Assembly (NCBI RefSeq): GCF_025961225.1 | Contig: NZ_JAOQNG010000010.1 | Location: 176,501-240,500, forward strand | Direction of reading: 5' to 3' | DNA length: 64,000 bases | DNA from: Azospirillum canadense | GTDB taxonomy: Bacteria > Pseudomonadota > Alphaproteobacteria > Azospirillales > Azospirillaceae | Part shown: positions 22,562-30,912 of the stretch, in pieces | Layout of the letters: each line of letters starts with the position of its first letter | Position numbering within the stretch: the first letter of the stretch is position 1 | Notes under the pieces: model-generated | Databases searched by the model: none | Told to the model about the DNA's origin: nothing | The model's input: only the letters and a program-made list of their open reading frames with translations | Program-made: the position numbers and the translations under genes

Positions 22562-23347
22562 GTGGCTCGCAAACGCAAAGACAACCCCACCAACATGGCC
22601 CAGGCCGACGTCGCCGACACGCTGGTCCGCGCCTCGGGCGAGCTGGTGGAGGCTCAGGATGCGCTCGAAGCCGCCCGCATGCCCGTCAACGCCGCCAAGG
22701 CCGCGGTGAAGGCGACCGGCATCGACTTTGACATCTTCAACATGTTCCACAAAATCCGGCACCTGGAAGACGACGACCAGCGGCAGCGCCGGATCAACAA
22801 GCTGCGCGTTGCCTGGCAGGCGCTGCTGGCCGACAAGGTGCACCCTGACCTGTTCGGCGCCGACGTTGCTCCGGCCGTGGCGCCGGCGGTGCAGGAGGAG
22901 CTTCGCAACGCCAGCAATGCGCTGCGCGAGGCCGAGCCGGAAGGCGTCGACCTGCCGTTCGAGGCGGATCGCGCGCCGGCCGCGCCCGCATCAGCCGACA
23001 CGGAGGCCGACGAATCCACCGAAGACCCGGCGCCGCTGGCCGTGGCCGCGGACATGCCGGAGGGAGCCGGCTTCGTCGCCAACGCCGGGCTCGAAGCCGG
23101 CCGCAACGGCGCCGCACCGGAGGGCAACCCGCATGAGGCCGGCACGGTCGAACATGGCCTGTGGGAGCGTGGTCGTGCGCGGGGTGCCGCGCAGGCGGAC
23201 GCCGAGGACAATGCCACCTCGGAAGGGCAGGGCGAAGACGCTGATAACGAAGCCAAGGAGCAGCCCGAGGACGAGGCTCTCGACGCCACGACTGTCGTGC
23301 CGTTCCCAGCGGCCGAGCGTGCCGCCAGCGTCGTGGCCGCCGAATGA
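22562..23347 (+). CDS. Hypothetical protein with acidic low-complexity tail
   Basis: The 261-residue product from GTG 22562 follows CAAGGAGACC, a good ribosome binding site. The first 95 residues are ordered and helical (GELVEAQDALEAARMPVNAA, FDIFNMFHKIRHLEDDDQRQ). The rest is Ala/Glu/Asp-rich and probably disordered. The ordered part recalls phage proteins encoded beside recombinases, but I cannot name it. It overlaps the RusA-like gene by 4 bp. Confidence 0.6.
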   Translation: MARKRKDNPTNMAQADVADTLVRASGELVEAQDALEAARMPVNAAKAAVKATGIDFDIFNMFHKIRHLEDDDQRQRRINKLRVAWQALLADKVHPDLFGADVAPAVAPAVQEELRNASNALREAEPEGVDLPFEADRAPAAPASADTEADESTEDPAPLAVAADMPEGAGFVANAGLEAGRNGAAPEGNPHEAGTVEHGLWERGRARGAAQADAEDNATSEGQGEDADNEAKEQPEDEALDATTVVPFPAAERAASVVAAE

Positions 23348-23751
23348 CCGCGCCGCTACCGACCTGGGTCCGCGGCGACGTCCTGGCCCGGTTCACCATC
23401 CCTGGTGAGCCGGCAGCCAAGGGCAATAGCCGCAAGCTGGTCACGATCAAGGGCCGGCCCGCGCTCATCAAGAGCGAGAAGGGGCTGGCCTTTGAGGCGG
23501 TGGCGCGGCTGCACGTGCCCGAGCTGGCCGAGCCCTACGATGGCGACGTCTCGATCGAGGCAGCGGCTTTCTACAAAACGCGCCAGCCTGATCTGGACAC
23601 CTCGCTCGTCCGCGACGCCATCCAGGGCCGGATCATCGTCAATGATCGTCAGGTGCGCCACGTCGCCGAGTCCGGATTCATCGACAAGAACCGGCCGCGC
23701 GTCGAGGTGATCGTCTATAAGGCGACCCTGAAGCTGATGGGGGCGGCATGA
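23344..23751 (+). CDS. RusA-like Holliday-junction resolvase
   Basis: The 135-residue product has a FTIPGEPAAKGNSRKLV opening and the metal-binding cluster RQPDLDTSLVRDAIQGRIIV then NDRQVRHVAE. RusA enzymes use Asp residues in D-x-D and N-D-x-Q to cut Holliday junctions symmetrically. The family is usually about 120-140 residues. It fits beside the helicase and the RecT system and would resolve branched phage DNA before packaging. Its start and stop overlap the neighbouring genes by 4 bp each. Confidence 0.85.
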   Translation: MTAPLPTWVRGDVLARFTIPGEPAAKGNSRKLVTIKGRPALIKSEKGLAFEAVARLHVPELAEPYDGDVSIEAAAFYKTRQPDLDTSLVRDAIQGRIIVNDRQVRHVAESGFIDKNRPRVEVIVYKATLKLMGAA

Positions 23752-25124
23752 AGCTCCGCCCCTATCAGGAGAAGAACGCCAACGAGATCCTCGCCCTGCT
23801 CGAGCGTGGCGTGCCGGGCTCGCTCTACGTGCTCCCGACCGCCGGTGGCAAGACGGTCGTTGTGGTCGGGGGCGTGATCCGCACCGTGGTGAACCACGGC
23901 TGGTCGGTCGCCTTCCTGGTGCACCGGCGCGAGCTGCTGCAGCAGTCGGTGCGCACGCTCGCGAAGGCGGGCATCCCTGCCGCGGTTGTCGATCCGGATC
24001 ATGATCCAGATCCGTCGGCGCTGGTCCATGTCGCCAGCATCGACACGCTGAAGGCGCGCCAGGGCCGGCTGGCCGCGTGGCTGCGCACGATCCGGCTGGT
24101 GGTCATCGACGAAGCCCACCACACTGTTGCCCCGGGCTGGCAGGCGCTGCTGGAGGCTATGCCGCATGCACAGCGCCTGGGCGTCACGGCGACGCCGTTT
24201 CGGGGCGACGGCAAGCCCTTGGGGGCTCTGTTCGACGAGGTGGTGCGCGGGCCCAGCGTCGCCGAGCTGACCGCAGCCGGCTGGCTCTGCCCGGCTGAGG
24301 TGTGGTCTCCAGTGGCCAGTCTGGACCTCACCCAGGTGAAGATCAGCCGCGGCGATTACGTCGCCTCGGACCTGGACCGCGTGATGAACGACGACGCGAT
24401 CTCCCGCCTCGCCATCAACCAGTATACCGCGCGCATGGCCTTGGAGCCGGCGATCGCGTTCTGTGTGTCGGTGGATCATGCCCGCCAAGTCGCCAAGGCC
24501 TTCTCGCGGCAGGGCTACCGGGCTGTGTCGGTCGACGGCGATATGAGCACGGCGGACCGGGACGCGGCCATTCAGGGACTCGCCTCCGGCGACATCCAGG
24601 TCCTGACCTCGTGCGAGATCGTGTCGGAGGGCACGGACGTTCCGGTGGTGGCCGGCGCGATGCTGCTGCGCCCGACCAAGAGCGTGCTGAAGTACATGCA
24701 ACAGGTTGGCCGCGTCCTGCGCATCGCGGACGGCAAGCAGCGTGCCTGCATCATCGACATGGCCGACAACGTGCGCATCCACGGCATGCCCGAGTCCGAC
24801 CGCGTGTGGACGCTGGAAACCGGGCTGGTGCCCTTCGCCCACCGCACCATCCGTTGCCCGGTCTGCCACCGCCGCTTCGTCGCCGGCCCGAAGTGCCCGA
24901 GCTGCGGCCGGACGTTCCGGGGCTGGGACACAGCGGCGCCGCGGCAGCTCGACATGCTGGCCGACAGCGCGATCCGCGCCATGCGCACCGAAGATGCCGA
25001 GCATCTGGCGCGCAGCAAGAGCGACCTGGAGCGCATCGCCCGGCTCAAGGGATTTGCCTCCGGCTGGGTCTACTACGCGCAGCAGCGGCAGGCGGTGCGG
25101 GACATGCAGCGGAGGCACGCATGA
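23748..25124 (+). CDS. Superfamily II DEAH helicase with zinc ribbon
   Basis: The 458-residue product has Q-like MKLRPYQEKNANEIL, Walker A in LPTAGGKTVV (about 31), motif II DEAH in LVVIDEAHHT (about 120), motif III in GVTATPFRG, and motifs V-VI in SEGTDVPVV and QQVGRVLRIADG. A C-terminal ribbon, RCPVCHRRFVAGPKCPSCGR, follows at about 365. It resembles SSL2/RadD-type helicases found in phages, which unwind DNA during replication or recombination. No nuclease domain is attached. Confidence 0.92.
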   Translation: MKLRPYQEKNANEILALLERGVPGSLYVLPTAGGKTVVVVGGVIRTVVNHGWSVAFLVHRRELLQQSVRTLAKAGIPAAVVDPDHDPDPSALVHVASIDTLKARQGRLAAWLRTIRLVVIDEAHHTVAPGWQALLEAMPHAQRLGVTATPFRGDGKPLGALFDEVVRGPSVAELTAAGWLCPAEVWSPVASLDLTQVKISRGDYVASDLDRVMNDDAISRLAINQYTARMALEPAIAFCVSVDHARQVAKAFSRQGYRAVSVDGDMSTADRDAAIQGLASGDIQVLTSCEIVSEGTDVPVVAGAMLLRPTKSVLKYMQQVGRVLRIADGKQRACIIDMADNVRIHGMPESDRVWTLETGLVPFAHRTIRCPVCHRRFVAGPKCPSCGRTFRGWDTAAPRQLDMLADSAIRAMRTEDAEHLARSKSDLERIARLKGFASGWVYYAQQRQAVRDMQRRHA

Positions 25125-25348
25125 CGCCTTCGATGCTCACCATGCTGCGCGCCACGCCGGCCGCCTGCGCCCTGGAGGCGCAACGGATCCCGGTCATCGC
25201 CGAGCGTGCGAAGCTCTCTCTGTCCGAGGCCCTGGCCATCATGCCGGCGCTGACGGCCGCCGGCTACGTCGAGACGATCCGCGTGCCGCGCGACCTGCTG
25301 TACTGCCGGACCGCCGCGGGCGACCGCGTGGCGCGGGGGTGGGCGTGA
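25121..25348 (+). CDS. Small winged-helix-like protein
   Basis: The 75-residue product from ATG 25121 overlaps the helicase stop. Its middle, PVIAERAKLSLSEALAIMPA then LTAAGYVETIRVPRDLLYC, has the helix-turn-helix-wing order of small winged-helix proteins. It ends GDRVARGWA. No specific family can be named. Confidence 0.65.
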   Translation: MTPSMLTMLRATPAACALEAQRIPVIAERAKLSLSEALAIMPALTAAGYVETIRVPRDLLYCRTAAGDRVARGWA

Positions 25349-26001
25349 TGGCGCAGAACACTTCGCACGCCGTCATGGCCCAGCGGCGCGAGCCGCACGA
25401 CTCCCTCGACTTCTTCCCGACGCCGGCTTGGGCCACTCGGGCGCTGTGCGAGCACGTCATCGGCCTGTTCGGCCACATCGCCTGGGACCCGGCGTGCGGG
25501 CGTGGCGACATGGTGCGGCCGCTCCAGGAATACGCCCTCGCGGTCGCCGGTTCGGATGTCCACGACTACGGCGCCGGCTTCCCGGTGCACGACTTCCTGA
25601 TGCCCTACACGCCCGACGGGATCGGGTGTGCCGACTGGATCATCACCAACCCGCCCTTCCGCCTGGGCATCGAATTCGCACGGCGCGCGCTGGAGCTGGC
25701 CGACGTCGGCGTTGCTCTGCTTGTGCGCACCACGTTCCTGGAGAGCGCTGAGCGCTACCGGTTCTTCACCGAGTGCCCGCCGGCCGTCGTCGCGCAGTTC
25801 GCCGAGCGCGTGCCGATGGTCAAGGGGCGCCTCGACCGGACCGCCAGCACCGCCACCAGCTATGCCTGGATCGTCTGGGCCAAGGGCCACACCGACACCC
25901 GCCTGCGCTGGATTCCCCCGAGCCGTAAGGACCTCGACCGGGACAGCGACTGGCCCACCGAATCGGCCGCTCAGGCCGCGCTTGAGGAACCCGCAGCATG
26001 A
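25348..26001 (+). CDS. DNA adenine-type methyltransferase
   Basis: The 217-residue product from ATG 25348 overlaps the preceding stop. SAM-binding motif I reads AWDPACGRGDMVRPL (about 47-61), and the catalytic motif IV is NPPF in ADWIITNPPFRLGIEFARRA (about 98). The opening SLDFFPTPAWATRALCEH is typical of phage-encoded methylases of this small class. It may shield phage DNA from host restriction. There is no cognate endonuclease next to it; the SRA-HNH gene is 16 kb away. Confidence 0.85.
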   Translation: MAQNTSHAVMAQRREPHDSLDFFPTPAWATRALCEHVIGLFGHIAWDPACGRGDMVRPLQEYALAVAGSDVHDYGAGFPVHDFLMPYTPDGIGCADWIITNPPFRLGIEFARRALELADVGVALLVRTTFLESAERYRFFTECPPAVVAQFAERVPMVKGRLDRTASTATSYAWIVWAKGHTDTRLRWIPPSRKDLDRDSDWPTESAAQAALEEPAA

Positions 26002-26501
26002 CCGCCGAGCAGCCCTGGCTGAAGTTCTACCCGACCGACTGGCGGGCCGACCAAGGGCTGCGCGTCGTCTCCTTGGCCGCTCGCGGCCTCTGGATCGAGT
26101 GCATGTGCATCATGCACGAAGCCGACCCCTATGGGCACCTCGTCGTCAACGGACGGCCCGTGACCGACACGCAGCTTGCGCTCCTGACAGGCGCCAGCCC
26201 GGACCAGCTCGCAGCACTGCTCACCGAGCTGGAATTGGCCGGCGTCTTCTCGCGAAACAGCAAGGGCGTGATCTACTCCCGGCGCATGACCCGTGACCAC
26301 AAGAAGGCCCAAACAGCGCGGAAAAACGGCAAATCCGGAGGCAACCCAAGTCTCTGTTCCGAAAAAGAAAATTCCGCGTCGGATAAGGGGCGGGTTAAGC
26401 GGCGGGTTAAGGGTCGGGATAACACCCAGAGGCCAGAGGCCAGAATCCAGATATCCCCCCAAACCCCCCAGAGGGGGCCGGGGATGATGATGGGATTGTG
26501 A
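25998..26501 (+). CDS. Phage replication-type protein (WLKFYPTDWRAD family)
   Basis: The 167-residue product begins PWLKFYPTDWRADQGLRVVS and continues LAARGLWIECMCIMHEADPY. This opening is shared by many phage proteins annotated as replication-related, with a small winged-helix (TDTQLALLTGASPDQLAALL). The C-terminal 60 residues are Lys/Asn/Arg-rich. It may be an initiator or helicase loader, but this is only positional. It overlaps its neighbours at both ends. Confidence 0.7.
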   Translation: MTAEQPWLKFYPTDWRADQGLRVVSLAARGLWIECMCIMHEADPYGHLVVNGRPVTDTQLALLTGASPDQLAALLTELELAGVFSRNSKGVIYSRRMTRDHKKAQTARKNGKSGGNPSLCSEKENSASDKGRVKRRVKGRDNTQRPEARIQISPQTPQRGPGMMMGL

Positions 26502-26653
26502 ATGGAAAATCACGAAGCACGTGGCGGCTGTTGCTGAGCGGATACCGGGACAAGCGCCTGTGGCCGATCACCGCCGGGCCAGAACCGTTCGAGCCCGGGT
26601 GTTTCGCCCCGCCCGACCTGGTTGCCGAAATCCTTGAGCCTGAGGACGCCTGA
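26498..26653 (+). CDS. 51-residue hypothetical protein
   Basis: GTG 26498 overlaps the upstream stop (GTGA). The product begins MNGKSRSTWRLLLSGYRDKR and ends DLVAEILEPEDA. The position and overlap pattern support translation, and the NusG-like gene starts 4 bp after its stop. No family is known. Confidence 0.6.
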   Translation: MNGKSRSTWRLLLSGYRDKRLWPITAGPEPFEPGCFAPPDLVAEILEPEDA

Positions 26654-26657
26654 GACG

Positions 26658-27230
26658 ATGGACATGTTCTCCGACCGGGAGTGGTTCGCCGTGGTGGTGA
26701 AGCCCGGCAAGAACCAGGAGGTGCACAGGCGCTTCGAGGAGCAGGGCTATCGCTCGTTCCTGCCGATGTGCCTGCGGGAGCGCAGCAACGGCCCTGGGCG
26801 GGTTGAGACCGTGGCCCGGCCGCTGTTCGACCGTTACCAGTTCGTGGGCTGCCACAGCGAGCAGCCCTTCAGGCCGGTTCTGAACACGATCGGCGTGGCG
26901 TTCATCGTGCGTGGGGTGGGTGATATACCGCTGCGGGTGTCTCCGTTGGTGCTGCGCCGCGTGCAGGCCCGCTGCATGGCGGACGGCGGCTCGGTTGATC
27001 TGCGCCCACGCCAGCCCGCGCGGCCCGAACCGCGACCAGCCGTGACCTGGGAGCCCGAGCAGGCCCTGCGCGTGATCGACGGGCCATTCCGGGACTTCGC
27101 GGCGGTCTTCCTGGAGGCCGACAAGCGCGGGGACATGGCGCTCGTCCTGGTCGAGTTGTTCGGGCGGACCAGCCGAATCGCGATGCCGGTGACGAACCTT
27201 GAGCCGGTCGCATCAGCGCTCGGAGCGTAA
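26658..27230 (+). CDS. NusG/RfaH-family transcription factor, candidate late antiterminator
   Basis: The 190-residue product has an NGN domain (SDREWFAVVVKPGKNQEVHR, then RPLFDRYQFVGCH and NTIGVAFIVR) and a KOW domain (LRVIDGPFRDFAAVFLEAD, then ALVLVELFGRTSRIAMPV). NGN domains bind RNA polymerase; specialised NusG paralogues such as RfaH and LoaP suppress termination on their own operons. This is the last gene of the early rightward operon. An intrinsic terminator and two palindromes lie between it and the late genes, so it is a good candidate for the lambda Q role. Confidence 0.85.
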   Translation: MDMFSDREWFAVVVKPGKNQEVHRRFEEQGYRSFLPMCLRERSNGPGRVETVARPLFDRYQFVGCHSEQPFRPVLNTIGVAFIVRGVGDIPLRVSPLVLRRVQARCMADGGSVDLRPRQPARPEPRPAVTWEPEQALRVIDGPFRDFAAVFLEADKRGDMALVLVELFGRTSRIAMPVTNLEPVASALGA

Positions 27231-27238
27231 CGCGATGG

Positions 27239-27262
27239 GGTTAAGCTTAACCATTTCGAAAT
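27239..27262. promoter_or_regulatory. Two adjacent palindromes downstream of the NusG-like gene
   Basis: GGTTAAGCTTAACC (27239-27252) is a perfect 14-bp palindrome, followed at once by ATTTCGAAAT (27253-27262), another perfect palindrome. They open the 182-bp gap between the NusG-like gene and the late region, where an antitermination or promoter site would be expected. Confidence 0.6.
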
Positions 27263-27365
27263 GATTAGCGGGCATACCATGCCCTTGGTCCCCCGGCAAC
27301 CGTCCGGGATGGGACTGCGGCAGCTATCGAAGCGCCCCACCTGATCCGCGCTTGACGCGCCTCCA

Positions 27366-27393
27366 CCCGCCCGGTTCTGCCGCGGCGGGTTTT
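27366..27393 (+). terminator. Intrinsic terminator before the late genes
   Basis: CCCGCC and GGCGGG form a 6-bp stem around a 12-nt loop and are followed by TTTT. It lies 20 bp upstream of the holin-like gene. Late transcription from upstream would need to pass it. Confidence 0.65.
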
Positions 27394-27412
27394 GTCATTC
27401 CGGAGCTGTTCC

Positions 27413-27646
27413 ATGTCCCAGCGCCTTGTGACCGCAGCGTTGGACGCTGCCGGTGATCCCGTCATCCGCAAGGCCGCCGCGGACGCCACGGCCGCCACCA
27501 GCGTGCTGTCGCTGCCCTGGTGGATCGACCTCGTGAATTACGGCTACCACGGCATCATGGCCGCCGGCGCCTTCGCCCTGCTGGTCGGGCGTCTGGTCCT
27601 GATGTGGAACGAGATTCGTGAGAAGCGTCAGAGCAAGGAGGGCTGA
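27413..27646 (+). CDS. Small single-TM protein, holin-like
   Basis: The 77-residue product has a soluble helical head (VTAALDAAGDPVIRKAAADA), one transmembrane helix (YHGIMAAGAFALLVGRLVLM, about 47-66) and a charged tail (WNEIREKRQSKEG). This layout is common for small phage holins or lysis regulators encoded just ahead of the terminase in related prophages. A second, better holin candidate lies at 57371. The start has CGGAGCTGTTCC upstream. Confidence 0.6.
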   Translation: MSQRLVTAALDAAGDPVIRKAAADATAATSVLSLPWWIDLVNYGYHGIMAAGAFALLVGRLVLMWNEIREKRQSKEG

Positions 27647-27648
27647 GC

Positions 27649-27786
27649 ATGGTGGGCCTGCTGAACATTCCCTCCCACGTGCTGGGTCGCATGATCGCCG
27701 TCATCGAGGCGGCGCGTCAGCGCATGGGGCCGCGGGCGGATGTGGGCGGGGCAAGGTCGCGCAGTCGTTCATTTCTGGAGGCGTAG
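27649..27786 (+). CDS. 45-residue hypothetical protein
   Basis: AAGGAGGGCTGAGC directly precedes ATG 27649. The product begins VGLLNIPSHVLGRMIAVIEA, an amphipathic helix, then ARQRMGPRADVGG. It follows the holin-like gene by 2 bp. It ends inside the 3' part of a leftward gene and may be shortened. Function unknown. Confidence 0.5.
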   Translation: MVGLLNIPSHVLGRMIAVIEAARQRMGPRADVGGARSRSRSFLEA

Positions 27787-28083
27787 GAGTGCGCGAAGCA
27801 GCGTCTCAGAGGCGAACGCAGTCCGCGCCTCGGCGTCCATGTCCAGGTACCGCTCGGCGCACCAGACAGCAAACTCGTTCGGCCGAATGAAAACCTTAAA
27901 GACGGTGCAACCCTTGGCCTCAGTTCCTATGGCCACGGCTTCAGATCGCCGAAGCCATTCGTCATAGCTATCGCCCAGCTTGGCGCTGTCGGGAAATCGC
28001 CGTTTGATCTCGGGCCAGTCCTCGCGCCTGTACCAGATCATCGCGATGAAGTGGTCATCGTCGCTCATGTCATCATCGCTCAT
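27769..28083 (-). CDS. Hypothetical moron protein, leftward
   Basis: The 104-residue product has FIAMIWYRREDWPEIKRRFP, DEWLRRSEAVAIGTEAKGCT and VFKVFIRPNEFAVWCAERYL. This reads as a compact alpha/beta protein of a type common in Proteobacteria but without known function. It opposes the surrounding late genes, so it is likely expressed separately, perhaps in the lysogen. The two nearby MSDDD starts make the precise N-terminus uncertain. Confidence 0.7.
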   Translation of the reverse strand: MSDDDMSDDDHFIAMIWYRREDWPEIKRRFPDSAKLGDSYDEWLRRSEAVAIGTEAKGCTVFKVFIRPNEFAVWCAERYLDMDAEARTAFASETLLRALLRLQK

Positions 28084-28320
28084 GGTGACGCTCGTCTCTT
28101 GTCTTCAGCCGTTTTCCCGACGAACAGCGAATCCATCACAATGTGCCGACGCACAGATGACATGCCACGCCCGTGCTATGAGGAACGGGAGGGCGTCGAG
28201 GCGACAAGTGCGGGCATGGAGCGGCGACCGATCGACGGCAGGGTGGGAGCGGGTCCTTCCCCGGCTCAACCCGATACGGGTGGCAAAAGTCCGATCGCCA
28301 TCCAGGTGTGAGAAATCGCC

Positions 28321-28467
28321 GAGGGGGTTCCGCTTCCGGTTCGCCCCTTGAACCAAGCTTACATGCGGCTTTGAGGCTACTCGGAACCGGAACCCCCTCC
28401 CCCTTGGCCGCAGGGGAGGCGGCGAAATCCGTGAACGTCGAGAGGGGGGTTCCGGTTCGCTCCGAAC
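28321..28467. repeat. Three GGGGGTTCCGGTTC repeats ahead of terminase (candidate cos/packaging site)
   Basis: Within the 397-bp gene-free stretch before the terminase small subunit, GGGGGTTCCG-x-TTCCGGTTCG occurs at 28324-28343. It recurs inverted at 28381-28403 and again directly at 28445-28460. Lambda has repeated R-sites at the same place, bound by the small terminase subunit. The first and second copies can also form a long-range hairpin. The rest of the stretch shows no gene. Confidence 0.55.
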
Positions 28468-28480
28468 GAAGGGTGCGCCG

Positions 28481-28975
28481 ATGGCAACACAGGCCGAGAT
28501 CGCCGCGCACCTGGACCTCTCTGACCGCTCGGTGCGCGACCTGAAGAAGCGCGGGGTCTTTCACGCCGACGCCCGCGGCAACATGGACCTCGACGCCTGC
28601 CGGGTTGCCTACATCCGGCACCTGCGCGAGAGAGCGGCTGGTCGGGCGTCGGATGCCGCCGATGACGAGAAGCTCGACCTCACGGCCGAACGGGCCGCGT
28701 TGGCGCGGGTGCAACGCGAACGCATCGCGCTGGATAACGCCGAGACGCGCAAGGAACTGGTGCGCATCGGCGATTACACAGCCGCCGTCGTCTCCGTCTT
28801 GGAGATGGCCAAGGCCAAGATCATGCGGGTGCCGACCAAGGTGGCCAAGAGCGACGGCAAGCTCAAGGCGCGGATCGCCGACGCCCTCACCGACGCGCTC
28901 AGCGAACTCAGCCAGTCCCGGATCATCGAAGAGCTCGGTGGAAGCGACGATGACGACGAACCCGACGATGCCTGA
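28481..28975 (+). CDS. Terminase small subunit (Nu1-like)
   Basis: The 164-residue product has an N-terminal winged helix (TQAEIAAHLDLSDRSVRDLK, KRGVFHADARGNMDLDACRV). A central helix (TAERAALARVQRERIALDNA, then ETRKELV) matches the Nu1 dimer and terminase-binding region. The tail is acidic. Nu1 binds repeats near cos and positions the large subunit. It overlaps the large-subunit gene by 26 bp. Confidence 0.9.
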   Translation: MATQAEIAAHLDLSDRSVRDLKKRGVFHADARGNMDLDACRVAYIRHLRERAAGRASDAADDEKLDLTAERAALARVQRERIALDNAETRKELVRIGDYTAAVVSVLEMAKAKIMRVPTKVAKSDGKLKARIADALTDALSELSQSRIIEELGGSDDDDEPDDA

Positions 28976-30905
28976 CGTGATCGCCGTGCGCGGCGGCCCG
29001 GTGCTGGTCGAGCACGTCGGTCGCTGGCTGGCCGCGCTGAAACCGAAGAAGCGGCAGTCCCTGTCCGAGTGGTCGGCGAAGAACGCCCGGCTGGAGGACG
29101 GTAGCCGCTACACCGCCTTTCCGTTCCAGGTCGGCATCATGGACGCCTTCACCGATCCGGAGGTGGCGCAGATCTCGGTGCGCAAATCGAGCCGCATCGG
29201 CTACTCGCAGATCGTGAAGAACTTCATCGGCTACTGCGCCGACCAGAATCCCTGCCGGGTGCTCGTCTACCAACCGACCATCGACGACGCCGAGGACTTC
29301 GCCAAAGACGACATCGCCGCGCTGCTGACCTGGCCGGCGGTGCGCCGGGTCATTCCGAACAAGACGCGCACCAGCAACAACACGATCCGCTCCAAGCGCT
29401 TCCCCGGCGGCTGGATCAAGATCAAGGGGGCGAACAGTCCCAAGGAGTTCCGCCGCATCACCGCTGACAAGGTGCTGCTGGAGGAGCCGGACGGCTATCC
29501 CTACGCTTCGGGCGTGGAGGGCGATCCGGCCGGTCTCGCCTTCAAGCGCAACCTGACCTCGGACGAGCCGTTGAAGGCGGCCGGCTCCACGCCGACGGTG
29601 CAGGGCGCCAGCAAGATCGACACGCTGTTCCTGCAGGGCACGCAGGAACACCGCTACGTGCCGTGCCCACACTGTCGCGAGATGCAGGTTCTCGTGTTCG
29701 GTGACGGCACAGGGGCGGGCATCCGCTATGAGCCGAAGGACAATCCCACGCGGGCCTGGTACGTCTGCGTCAACGGCTGCCTCATCGAGGAGGACGACAA
29801 AGCCTGGATGGACGAGCACGGCGAGTGGCGGGCCCACGCTCCGCAGAACTGGCCGCACCGCTCCTTCCACATCTGGGCCGCCTACAGCCAGTTCAAGCAG
29901 GCCTCCTGGCTGCACATCGCCAAGGAGTTCGTCGAGGTCAAGAAGGACCCCAACCGCCTGCGGGTTTGGGTCAACCAGGTGCTCGGGGAAACCTACGCGG
30001 CTCGGGGCGAGGCGCCGGAATGGCGCCGCCTGTATGAGCGCCGGGAGGACTACCGGCCCGGCACCGTGCCGATGGGCGGTCTGATCCTGACCGCCGGCCT
30101 CGACGTGCAGAAGAGCCCCGGCCGCATCGAACTCTTCGTGTGGGCGTGGGGCCGGGACCGGCAGTGCTGGCTCGTCGATCACATCGTCATTCCCGGCAAC
30201 CCATACGAGGCGAAGGTCTGGGCCGAGGCCTCCGAGGCGATCCAGCGGACGTGGCGGCACGAGTCCGGCGTCGAACTGAAGCTGTCCAAGGTCGGGGCGG
30301 ACACCGGCTTCGCCACCACGCAGGTCGAGGCCTGGGCGCGCAAACACCCCGGCCTGGTGATCCCGGTCAAGGGGGCCACGACACTCGGCGCGCCGGTCTT
30401 CGCCTGGTCGAGCGTCCGCGAGGTCACGCCGAACGGCAAGACGCGCAAGCGCGGCCTGCGGCTGGGCATGATCGGCGGCCATCTGGCAACCCTGGAGCTG
30501 TACGGGTTGCTCAGCCTGGAGCCGCCGACCGAGGAGCAGCGGGCCGAGGGCGCCGGCTTCCCGGCGGGCTATGTCCACCTCTCCAAGCTGGCCACCGAAG
30601 AGGTCTGCAAGCAGCTCGTCGGCGATCAGTGGATGGAAGAGCGCGGCGAATGGAAGCAGGTCCACGCCACCGAAGCGCTCGACGGCTGGAAGTACGCCCG
30701 CGCCGTCACCGCAGCGATGGGCATGGACCGCTGGTCACCCGCGCGCTGGGCGGCGCTGGAGGACGCGTTTCCGAAGACCACGACGCCGGCGTCCGAGGCC
30801 GTCTCACCGACACCAGCAACACCCGCCCCGTCGGCCGCCGCAGCGCCCACCAAGCGCCGCATTCCGATGCCCAAGGCGACCTACGCCGACGACCCGCATC
30901 TGTGA
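28950..30905 (+). CDS. Terminase large subunit (lambda GpA family)
   Basis: The 651-residue product has the usual GpA length. The ATPase region includes SEWSAKNARLEDGSRYTAFP, FQVGIMDAFTDPEVAQISVR and KSSRIGYSQIVKNFIGY (the variant Walker A), and KVLLEEPDGYP as Walker B. The C-terminal nuclease half shows ILTAGLDVQKSPGRIELFVW and VGADTGFATTQVEAWARK. GpA cuts cos and pumps DNA into the prohead. The start at 28950 gives a frame independent of the small subunit. Confidence 0.95.
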   Translation: MTTNPTMPDVIAVRGGPVLVEHVGRWLAALKPKKRQSLSEWSAKNARLEDGSRYTAFPFQVGIMDAFTDPEVAQISVRKSSRIGYSQIVKNFIGYCADQNPCRVLVYQPTIDDAEDFAKDDIAALLTWPAVRRVIPNKTRTSNNTIRSKRFPGGWIKIKGANSPKEFRRITADKVLLEEPDGYPYASGVEGDPAGLAFKRNLTSDEPLKAAGSTPTVQGASKIDTLFLQGTQEHRYVPCPHCREMQVLVFGDGTGAGIRYEPKDNPTRAWYVCVNGCLIEEDDKAWMDEHGEWRAHAPQNWPHRSFHIWAAYSQFKQASWLHIAKEFVEVKKDPNRLRVWVNQVLGETYAARGEAPEWRRLYERREDYRPGTVPMGGLILTAGLDVQKSPGRIELFVWAWGRDRQCWLVDHIVIPGNPYEAKVWAEASEAIQRTWRHESGVELKLSKVGADTGFATTQVEAWARKHPGLVIPVKGATTLGAPVFAWSSVREVTPNGKTRKRGLRLGMIGGHLATLELYGLLSLEPPTEEQRAEGAGFPAGYVHLSKLATEEVCKQLVGDQWMEERGEWKQVHATEALDGWKYARAVTAAMGMDRWSPARWAALEDAFPKTTTPASEAVSPTPATPAPSAAAAPTKRRIPMPKATYADDPHL

Positions 30906-30912
30906 GGACCCC

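Noticed and set aside
22562..23347. Programmed frameshift or amyloid-type role for the acidic-tailed early protein
   Set aside because: No slippery heptamer at the junction and the tail is simple Ala/Glu/Asp sequence common in high-GC phage genes.
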